64,000 nt of DNA from contig JACGCM010002205.1 in assembly GCA_014058105.1 (NCBI GenBank), forward strand, positions 2,666,001 through 2,730,000, read 5' to 3'. The DNA is from Kingdonia uniflora. Lineage: Eukaryota; Streptophyta; Magnoliopsida; Ranunculales; Circaeasteraceae. Shown piece after piece: positions 55,481 through 64,000 of this stretch (position 1 is the stretch's first letter; every line of letters begins with the position of its first letter). The position numbers were made by a program, and so were the translations under genes. The notes below the pieces were generated by a model. It did no database searches. It was not told the DNA's origin and was given only the letters and a program-made list of their open reading frames with translations.

Positions 55481-56190
55481 CTGCTGGACATCGAAGGCCG
55501 AAGCAATAGCGATGTTGAAATTTTGAAAAAATTTCAAGGTCACCTCTAAGTATCAGTTAGGCCGAGGGGACGTGATACCTAGAGGAAACCCTAAAATTTA
55601 CTGGACTTCGGAGGCCTGAGCCACAGCGAAGCAATATGTGTTCGCCTCCAACGTATTCTCGAGGGTCCGGTCTTTCGACCATTCGTGCCCCTCGAGTTTG
55701 CTCGAATGTTGGAAACTTAAAATTTTCGAGGTCGCCCCCAAGTATCAGTCAGGGCAAAGGTGGACAGGATACCCGGGGTAAACTGAGAAATTAACTGGAT
55801 TTTGACAGTTTCAGAGCCTGATCGAAGCATATCTGTTCGCCCCCAATACATCCCCGAAGGTCTAGTCTTTCGACCATCCATGCCCCTCGAGTTTGTTCAA
55901 AATTGGAAGCTTGAAAATTTTAAGGTCGCCCCTTAGTATCCGTCGGGTCAAAGGGTTGACGTAATACTTAGGAGAAACTAGGAAATCGACTGGACCTTGA
56001 AGGCCTTAGCCACAGCGAGGTATAACTGTTCACCCCGAATACATTCTCGAGGGTTCGGTCTTTCAGCCATCATTGCCCCACGAGTTTGCTCAAAATTAGG
56101 AGCTTGAAAAATCTCAAAGTTATCACCAAGTATCAGTCGGGTCGAAGGTTAACATGATACCTAAGTTAAACCAAGAAATTTAATGAAAAT
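55481..56190 (-). repeat. ~193-bp tandem array downstream of pol in B
   Basis: GAGGTCGCCCCCAAGTATCAG or close variants at about 55538, 55729, 55923 and 56117 mark about 3.6 copies. Each contains ACTGGA(C/T)(T/C)T(C/T)G, a TGTTCGCC(C/T)CCAA block and a TTTCGACCAT-TGCCCCTCGAGTTTG block. It is in the same place as the ~51-bp array of element A but unrelated in sequence. Confidence 0.85.
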
Positions 56191-56220
56191 AGGAGACGAA
56201 GTATGGGTGGAAAAAAGTGT

Positions 56221-59200
56221 TTATTGATTATTCTCGATTACATCAGCTGTACATGGTTGCGGATAAGGCCTGTTATTGGAGACCAACTGCATTGTGTTCT
56301 ATGGGTGCGGTAAAGGCTCTTTGTCTTCTGTCATGAGATAGTAAGAACCTTCTGTCATGAGATAATAAAAACCTTTGTCAGTTTTATTGTACACGACATA
56401 AGGTCCTTCCCAAGATTCGGCTAATTTTCCGGCATTCTGAGGTTTTGGGGATTGATTAATACATCGAAGTACTAGATCTCCGATGTTAAAACTCCGTGGT
56501 CGAACTCTCTTATTATAGGATTTCTGAAGTGATGTGTGATAGCGGCCAAGGTTGGCGATAGCTTGGTCTCTGGTTTCGCCGATCTATAACATGTTACAAG
56601 CGAGCTTAAAGCCATTGTCTTCGTCTGGGAAGTTAAAATCTCGTGTGGGTACTTCGAATTGAGTGGGAAGCACAGCTTCGGTACCATATTCTAGGAGGAA
56701 AGGGGTACATCCTTTAGATTTTCTTGGGGTTGTTCGATAGGCCCAGAGGACGTGTTGTAACTCTTGAACCCATCGTCCTTTCTTTGCGTCAATTCTTTTC
56801 TTGAGACCGTCGACAATGGTTTTGTTGATCGCTTCGACTTGGCTGTTGGCTTGGGGATAATAAGGTGTTGAAGGTAAGAGAATGATGTTGTGTTTTTTGA
56901 GAAAGTTTCTGACTTTGCTGCCTACGAATTGGGGGCCATTGTCCATCGAATCATGTGAGGGCAGCCGAAGCGTGTGATGATGTTTTCCCATAAAAATTTG
57001 ATAACTTCTTCTTCCCTAGTTTGGCACAAAGGTACAGCTTCGACCCATTTGGTGAAGTAATCGGTTGCAACGATGTTTTCTCTGCTGCCCGAGGCTTTTG
57101 GGAAGGGACCGATAAGATCGATTGCCCATCTCTTGAATTGCCAGGAAACTTGACTTAAAATAGAGGTCTTGAAAAGGGTAATGGATGTCATGAGCATGAC
57201 ATTGGCATTTGTTGCAATGTTTTGCATACTTTACAACTTGTTTTTTCATATTAGGCCAAAATAATCCTTGGGTGGCAGCTCGAAGGGCCATAGAACGACC
57301 AGCAGTGTGAGCACCGCAGGTTCCTTCGTGAAGTTCGGCTAAAATTGCAGTGGCTTCGGCTTGGGCTATCCATCGAAGGAGGACGCCATTCGGGGATTTG
57401 CGATGTAATTCATTTTTACGTATAGTGTATCTACGACAATTTTCTAACAGTAACCGTTTGGCTTTAGGATCATCTGGGAGGGTATAATTATTGAGGTAAT
57501 GGAGGAATGGCCTTTGCAAATAGTCAGGATCGAAACTCTCGCCCCTATTATTGATGGTATTGACTTCCATCTGGTCGATACTTGGGCATTCGAGTACTTC
57601 GATATGGAGGGTCTGAGATTCTGATTGTCCAAGCATATCAGCTATGTAGGCGAGGGCATCTGCATCTCTGCTTTCTCCTCGAGGGTAATGAGTGATTATG
57701 GATTTTTTGGGAAATTGGTTCATGCGCTGCCGCACCAAGAGAGCGTAGTCATCCATGCGACCGTTAGCTTGGTTTTCTCCTGTGTAATGCCTCTGAACAA
57801 GTTGGGAATCCATGAAAATGGCAATTTTGGGAATGCCAAGATGGAGGGTGAGGTCGAGGCTATGGATCAAGGCTTCTTACTCAGCTTCCTTTTTGGAATA
57901 TTCGAAGGTAAGTTTGACATCTTTTTCTATTTGGTCATTAGTGGGTGTTACCAAGACTATACCAATTCCTGAGCCATTAGGTCCTGCGGATCCATCTGTA
58001 AATAAATGTCAGCCAGTGTGAGGGTCCCAAGGGCCCATTGCTTCGGGTTGGTCTTCTGATAAGTCATCTTCGTGTTCTTCCCAATCGATATCTTCGACCG
58101 AGAAGTCGGCTATAAAATCTGCTACTCTTTGACCTTTTTGGGATATTTGCTTCTCGAAGGTAATGTCGTGTTCACCAAGGTACACAGACCACTATTGCAC
58201 TCGTCTGGAATTTTCTTTTTTACTGAGTACTTGTCGAAGGGGATAACTTGTGATAACACGGATGGGGTGGGCTTGGAAATATGGTTTGAGTTTGCGGGCT
58301 AAATAAACAATTGTTAGGAGCAGGCGCTCAAGCTTCGAATACCGAGTTTCTGCAGGGGTTAGAGTTTTACTGATGAAATATACATGTTTTTTTATGTTGG
58401 AATTGAGTCAAATAAGCACTGAACTGATAGAAGTATCTGTGACAATAAGGTATAGAGAGAGTGTTTTACCTTTGATAGGGGTACTGATAATGGGTGGATG
58501 GCCAAGATAAGTTTTGAGTTCAAGGAAGGCCTGTGCACACTCGGGTGTCCAGTTGATCTCGGGGTTGTTTTTCTTTTTTGCTTTGTGGACGCCTAGATCT
58601 CGTAGGAGGGAAAAGAACCAAGCACATCTGTCTGAGGTTTTGGAAATGAAACGGTTGAGGGCTGCTATCTTGCCAGCCACTTTTTGGACGTCTTTTTTGG
58701 TTCAGGGCGAATGTATGTCGATAGGGGCTCGAATATGAGTGGGGTCAATCTCAATTCTACGCTTACTGATAAGGTGTCCTAAAAATTTACCGGATGAGCA
58801 CCAAATTGGCATTTATCTGGGTTAAGTTTTATGTTATATGTGCGAAGTACTGAGAAGATTTCTATTAGGTCTTGTATATGGGTGTGTTTCTGAAGGCTTT
58901 TGCATAATATGTCGTCGATGTAAACTTCGACCGACTTGCCAGGCAAAGGTTTGAACATGGTTGTGACAAGGCATTGGTAAGTGGCTCCCATATTTTTAAG
59001 GCCGAAGGGCATAACATTGAAACAATAAAGGCCTTGCTTAATAATAAAGGAAGTTTTAAGTTGATCTTCAGGGAGGAGGGGTACCTGATTGTAACCCGAA
59101 GCCGCATCCATCATTGATAGACGCTCATGTCCAGCAGTAGCGTCGAGAAGTGCTAAAATAGTCGGGAGAGGGAAGCTATCCTTCGGTGTGTGCTTGTTGA

Positions 59201-59420
59201 GGTCTATGAAGTTGACGCAGATTCTTATCTTGACGTTCTTCTTTGGAACTGCCATAATGTTTGATATCTAGTCAGTGTATTTCACTTCTCTGATAAAACC
59301 TGCAGCTATAAGTTTGTCTACTTCAAGGTTTACTGCCTCTCGAAGTTGTGGTGCCAGGTTACGCTTCTTTTGCTTTACTGCAGAGGAATTGGGGATGAGG
59401 TCGAGGTAATAGCATGCCAG
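56221..59420 (-). pseudogene. pol of element B (RT, RNase H, aRNH, integrase)
   Basis: From 59400 on the minus strand come KKRNLAPQLREAV and LIAAGFIREV, then RICVNFIDLNKHTPKDSFPL, MMDAASGYNQVPLLPEDQLK, MPFGLKNMGATYQ and the catalytic YIDDIL (about 58925). RNase H spans about 58680-58190. The second, archaeal-like RNase H typical of Tat lies at 57900-57640 (MDSQLVQRHYTGENQANGRM). The integrase zinc part is HEGTCGAHTAGR ... CNKCQ (57330-57200), and the core is WAIDLIGPF (about 57130), MDNGPQF (about 56945), QVEAINKTI (about 56830). The C-terminal part is SFNIGDLVLR to DKEPLPHP, stop near 56221. A 21-bp repeat (CTTCTGTCATGAGATA at 56329 and 56350) duplicates YYLMTE. Frameshifts fall near 57050, 58400 and 58740. 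Confidence 0.9.
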
Positions 59421-59717
59421 GTTGGGGAGAACACCGGGAATCTCCTAAAATGTCCATGAAAAGACATTTTAATTTGTTCGAAGGAAATCTATGAGCTCGA
59501 GGTGTTCTGCCTCACCCAAAAAAGTTTCGATGAATGTACCTCTACTAGGACCGTCGAGTTCGATATAAATAGTGGGTTCAATGGGTGAGGTGGTACCTGT
59601 CGATGTCGAAGGGATAGAAAGAGACAGTGATTGCTATGGGCGGCTGATGAGTTTCTGGGTCTGATCGATCTCTGGGTGCTCGCATGAGCGGGCAAGGCGT
59701 TGAGAGCCTTTCAGATT

Positions 59718-61871
59718 CTAGGTACCTTCGGTAGTGGTAAAACAAAGGGTCTGGTGGTAGCTCGAAGATATCGCACGCATGGCATGGAGCCAATCCCGTC
59801 CGAGTATACCAAGGTATTCGTACTTCTTGTCGATGACAAGGAAGCTAGTTTGAAGGGTAAAAGAGCCTGTGGTGACTGGTAGGATGATACGACCAACATC
59901 GACTTCGGTTGCCCCATTGAAATCTTTTAATTCGACATTGGTCGTGGCCATGAGGTCAGTTTTTTTCATGGTTACAATAGTTGGGAGAAAAGGGACATCA
60001 GCTGCGCTCCCTGTGTCTATGAGCATTGTGTGGAGGACGAGATTTTCGATCTTAATTATGATGACTAGTGGATCGGAATGGGGAAAACGGACATGAGATG
60101 CATCACAGTTGAGGAAGAAAATGCCTTCGATACAAGGGCAATAGCTTGATTCTGGCAGGAGGGTGGGAAATTTCTCCTGATATGTGAGTTTGTGACATTC
60201 AACGACGCGCTTTCGCTTGCTCTTGGAACGTAAACTGTCTATGTTGTTAACTTCGATAAGACATGACTTGTAGATGTGTACCACGGCCAGGTCAGTAGTA
60301 GGGGTGGATTGAGGTTGGAGGTAAGACCCGTCAAGATAACCAGGAAGGTCGGCAATATATTGGTGTAGACAACCTGCTTTGAGGATGAGTTCGAGAGAGC
60401 GCTGGAGGGCGAAGCACTTGTTGGTATGGTGATAGTTAGATTTGTGATTGGCGCAGTATGGTTCGTCTGCTCTAACTTCGATAGGGTAAGAGATACGCCA
60501 AATAGGGTCTGCCTGTATATGTGGTAGAAGGGTACTGAGGGGGGCGGTGAGTATAGACAAAACGGGCATTGGTCGCTTCTTGCAAGCTTCGGCACTGTTA
60601 TCGAAGTTAGAGCATTTGCGGCTCTCCGTCTCCTGTGAGACGGGAGCGATCAGGGTTGCTGGAGTCAAAGGTGGATTTTTCCACAGTTTATTGAAGTTTG
60701 TGGTGTACGAAGGCTGGCTCTGTTTGCGGGTGTCCTGAAGACGTACGAGATCTATATAACCATTGACCTTCGAGAGAATCTCTTTGAGTGTTTGAGGTTT
60801 ATGGAGAACTAGGTTCTCTTTTACTCATATGTGATCAGGCAGGGCATTCGAATACGCGAGTATGGCATTCGCGCAGTGAAGGTTCTCAATTTTTCAGGAT
60901 TCGTCGAGAAATCTCTTGGTGAAGGTTTCGAGTGTCTCACTGCTGGATTTTTTATAATTGAACAGAGCATCAACTCTGACTTCTCTGTCCTTATTAAAGG
61001 CAAACTAGGCGATGAAAAGCCGTGATAATTGTTTGAAGTTTTGTATCAAGCCATTTGGGCGCTTGTGATACCATCGAAGGGGGTTGTTAATGAGACTGGT
61101 TGGAAAAAGGTGACATAACAGGTAGTCTGCCGTGGAGTAGAGGCTCAAGGCATTTTGGAATTCGAGAATGTGAGATTTGGGGTATGTGTTACGGTATTTG
61201 CTGAGTTTGGGAGCACAAAAGTTTGGAGGTATTTCGATAGCCAAAAGTTTAAGGCAGATCGGGTTGTTGAGGCGTCTCCAAGAGTTGGTGGCTGGGTCCG
61301 TGCTGACGCGAATGACTGGTTGTATTTTGTGGTTGAAGTCCTACTGTGTAACATATGTAGGATGAGGGGGAGATTGGGGAATTCGATGGTTGTGGGGTCG
61401 AGCGTGGGGCATGCAGTCAGCGCTGCGTTCCCAAGCCGCTCTCGAACAGGACGGCGTCTGGGATGTTTGGAGGAGCGGAGGGTGGAGTTAGAAGAATCTT
61501 ATGTTGGGTGAATCCAGAGGTGGATAGAGCTAGTTTGGGGAATAGTATGATGAACGCCTTCGGCACCGGTATGAACTGGGGTATCTCGAGGTTTGGTGAG
61601 GGTCCTATACGGGCGTGGGCAGATACGCGCGATGGGTCTGGTGCCTGGGATGGGCAAGCAGTTGTAGAGGCTGTAATCTCTGTAGCTCTCTGACGGTGTT
61701 GCGCAGCTCATCGATTGCCCTATTCTGTCTATTTTCACGCTCCTGGTTTAGTTGGGCCTGGTGGCACTCCTCCGTTTGAACGACTTGTTGAGATAATATG
61801 GCTATTTGGGCGGCCACGCCGTCGATGGAGTTGCCTGCCTGTGTTGAATTAGAACGGCAGGTGGGTGCCAT
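59718..61871 (-). pseudogene. gag and aspartic protease of element B
   Basis: gag begins MAPTCRSNSTQ at 61871 with a coiled segment (QAQLNQERENRQNRAIDEL). The gag core lies in broken frames at 61360-60820 (LSKYRNTYPKSHILEFQNAL, NNPLRWYHKRPNGLIQNFKQ). An open frame 60668-59718 holds the gag end with a knuckle-like C-A-N-H ... H-H-T-N-K-C, then the protease with MLIDTGSAADV (about 59985) and LGILGRDWLHAMRAISSSYH (about 59790). The protease Asp-Thr-Gly is intact, but ADVPFLP shows a Pro where Leu or Phe is usual. This is the 5' half of the polyprotein upstream of RT. Confidence 0.85.
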
Positions 61872-61937
61872 TGAAGAGAAGCAGTGGATGTTAAAAATAA
61901 AGGGAGGGGAAAAAGAAAAGGGACTGGTAGGGTGGGA

Positions 61938-61955
61938 AGCACAGACGGCGCAAAT
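61938..61955 (-). promoter_or_regulatory. Primer-binding site of element B
   Basis: The minus strand just inside the 5' LTR reads TTTGCGCCGTCTGTGCTTCC, close to the TGGCGCCGTCTGTGG form used by many plant Ty3/gypsy elements (probably tRNA-Arg in Tat, from memory). Confidence 0.6.
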
Positions 61956-62680
61956 TATAGGGGCCTAACTTCTTTTAGAGGGAAAATTGGCTCTTACAAC
62001 ACGGGGTTAATCTCCTGTCAAAGGAATATAAGCAAGTGGTCTAAAGTAAGAACAAACTAGATACAAATACTTGCGTAGAGGCCCGAATATGACCCTTTAC
62101 GACCTCTGATGAGGATTTTTAAGATGTTTTATATTACTGATGAGTAATTCGAAGGTTCGAATACAGAGCTCTACAGAGTGGTCAAAGGTAAACTCCAAGG
62201 GGTCTGGGGACATTTTTTTAACCCCACCTTGGTTCCCCATCTCTCCTATTTATAGAATCATAGGAGGCTAAGTCACCAAGTGTGGGCCAGGTTACATGAT
62301 TACTTATCAGGAAATCCCGACAGAGTATGGGTGCCGATCGTGTCTAAACTGCCACTGTAAAATTTATTGGAGATGTCTCTGTACTACGGCGCAGTGGTCG
62401 GGCCTGTCACTGTAGTTTCCAGGACCAATTAATATGTCGTCTTGTCTAGTGAGCTGGCTGCCTGTCCCATCGTATTTTAACCGTGTGCAGATATGGTCGA
62501 AGGGTTTCTGCTGTGACGTATGAATCTGTCCTCGAGGCTTATTTGGAGTCAAAGCTTCATCTTCAGAGGATCTCTGGGAGGCTTGCTTGGAGGATTGAAT
62601 AGGCTTCGATACATTCGAGTAGGCTGCGAATTAGACTTCGAGTGTCTGAGGGGGTCGAAGGCTGCGAGTAGGCTACTACA
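61956..62680 (-). repeat. 5' LTR of element B
   Basis: Colinear with 49425-50149 over all 725 bp. The inner terminal TG of the + strand is decayed to TA. The TATA context CTATAAATAGGAGAG is kept on the minus strand near 62240-62256. Confidence 0.92.
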
Positions 62681-64000
62681 TTTGTCATAGTAGTGTAGTA
62701 GGTTGCACCTCCTTGTATGTTATCCTAGCTCTTGTTTTCCCCAATTCCTTATACCAAACCCATTCAACCTCCTCCCCCCCCCCCGTAATTTTCCCCAATT
62801 CTTCTCCAACTCCTATTTTAAATTCTCCCCAAAATCTTACATTATTCTTCTCCTAAAAACCCTCAACTCCCATGCTATTCCATAGTTAGCCGTCAGGAAG
62901 AACAATTCTTGATTCTCATATTTAATTTATATCCCAGAAAAATTAGATTGTAGAACTTTAGAGAAACAATAAATTGGAGCTTTGAGGGCAGATTTCCTTC
63001 TCTTCTAAACCCTAGATTCGTCGATAAGGCAAGTACTCTTATCCATTCTCTTATGCCATGATTAGAGTATGAATTCACATATGTTGAGATTATAGTTTTG
63101 GTTTATTATCCTCTAAGTTGACAATCTTATCGTCGCATCAATTTACATTACATATCTCAGTATTGTGTATACAGTCATGTATCCCCCAGTGGTTTATTTT
63201 ATAATGTTTCTTTAGGTATACAACTGTTGATCTTTATGATTTAGGTGTGAGTTCTTTATCTCAATTGGACATTAGGTGTGAGTCTTTTATTCTAGAGCAA
63301 ACTTAGATGTTTATTCGCTATGTCCTTTGTGACAGTTAATCCTACACTTAGATTTTCATGATTTAGTAGTCGCGACTTAGATTCGCTTTTAGGTTTAGGA
63401 CTTCATTTTGATATAGTCATATTTTCAGACATATCATTGGATGTTGAATTTGTACATCATTTGATAGAGTCCCCACTTGTTATTAAAGTGAGATCATCTG
63501 GTTATAAGAATGGTAGGTTTCTTGATATAATCCCAGATGCCATTAGACAAGGGAAGGTATATTATTTGATTCTTCTAGGATTCAAACTTCTTCATTTCCA
63601 TTCTATTGGGCAACGTTGAGTTATTGAACACGGTAGGGCTATGCTGTTACGGTCCTTGGGTTCTAATCCCTAAACAAAAGATTCGGTAACTGTTTATCAG
63701 TATACCACGGTTGCAAGCCCCTAAATTCCTCTCCAGTTACATATCGACTTTGATATTATTTGTGAATACTCCCCGTGGGCATAGATCCTTAAGAGTTGAA
63801 AATAAGTCAGTCTTTAGACCTGTACGTTGAAACTCCTTGAACACCCTGATCAGGCGAATTACTCATTAATTCTTGGCTCAATAAAAAGGAATCCGCCAAT
63901 CTCTGGCTCGACAATAAGGGATACGTCGCTGTTAATTACTAAAAGGTATGAGAGTGTGGTCCCACTGACCTAAAAGTGACCCTGTGTAATTGACTTCCTA
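62681..64000 (+). other. Probable remainder of the interrupted LTR; no genes seen
   Basis: Follows the right flank of B. It has a C-run (62776-62785), a CCCCAATTC-rich leader-like stretch (62735-62860) and sequence such as AAACCCTAGATTCGTCGATAAG (63007-63028), resembling the transcribed part of plant Ty3/gypsy LTRs. The small frames here are chance. Assignment to the LTR starting at 49375 is inference from the insertion geometry. Confidence 0.4.

Larger units (their letters stand above)
49425..62680 (-). mobile_element. Element B: 13.3-kb Tat-type Ty3/gypsy retrotransposon
   Basis: Two LTRs of exactly 725 bp (49425-50149 and 61956-62680) bracket, on the minus strand, a primer site, gag, protease, RT, RNase H, integrase, a tandem array and a purine tract. 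Three + strand (antisense) units lie between the array and the 3' LTR. Flanks are TTAGT (49420-49424) and TTTGT (62681-62685), a one-base-decayed 5-bp target duplication. By hand alignment the LTRs differ at roughly 70 of 725 positions, mostly transitions, so insertion is old. All pol genes contain stops or frameshifts. Confidence 0.92.

Noticed and set aside
57625..61693. + strand ORFs across gag-pol of element B (for example 57625-57972, 61155-61511)
   Set aside because: They lie opposite recognisable gag-pol coding and show no domain of their own.
62703..63619. Short ORFs in the right-hand flank
   Set aside because: Low-complexity Pro/Ser or random composition within probable LTR sequence.

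Overview
This is a repeat-dominated stretch of a flowering-plant nuclear genome, probably a dicot. It is AT-rich, has spliced genes with GT/AG introns, and carries plant-specific mobile elements: Tat- and Athila-type Ty3/gypsy elements, MULEs, an L1-type LINE, a Helitron and a hAT-like element. I found no rRNA, tRNA, CRISPR or bacterial-style operon. One host gene is convincingly complete: MDP1, a magnesium-dependent phosphatase, on the minus strand at 36098-42321 with four exons. A second host gene is represented by a single coiled-coil exon near 34.8-35.2 kb.

Layout. 1-10706: the 3' part of a decayed Tat-type retrotransposon (element A): pol on +, a ~51-bp tandem array, three antisense (minus-strand) gene remnants, then the 3' LTR. 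10707-13197: old sequence with a decayed LINE on the minus strand. 13203-18108: a complete non-coding LTR element (LARD-like) with perfect 5-bp target duplications (cttag) and three internal tandem arrays. 18158-34687: a ~16.5-kb Mutator-like element with matching terminal inverted repeats. It carries a mudrA-type transposase, a pair of coiled-coil genes, a double GRF zinc-finger gene, a small gene related to the Tat antisense genes, an acidic protein gene and a Ulp1/C48 protease gene (as in KAONASHI-type MULEs). Its spacers are packed with the 8-mer TCATTTGT, which is mirrored about a centre at ~28412.

34688-42635: host gene territory. The first intron of MDP1 holds a hAT-like element, a LINE 3' end and other repeats. 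42636-44230: the 3' LTR and adjacent interior of another element of the A type (element D), interrupted by a short Helitron. 44231-49374: an Athila-type Ty3/gypsy remnant (element E) on the minus strand. 49375 onward: the start of another LTR, split by the insertion of element B. 49425-62680: element B, a 13.3-kb Tat-type retrotransposon on the minus strand with two 725-bp LTRs, gag-protease-RT-RNaseH-integrase, a ~193-bp tandem array and three antisense units that each have their own TATA box. 62681-64000: the apparent continuation of the interrupted LTR.

Within A and B the same order recurs: pol, tandem array, a long antisense gene with the domain called 'putative gypsy type transposon' (Transposase_28), short antisense genes, LTR. 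The short antisense proteins are related to each other and to one gene inside the MULE. That cross-class sharing, together with the mirrored TCATTTGT field, is the most unusual content here. Nearly all mobile-element genes carry stops or frameshifts, so they are relics. Domain calls are by motif recognition only; no database search was run.
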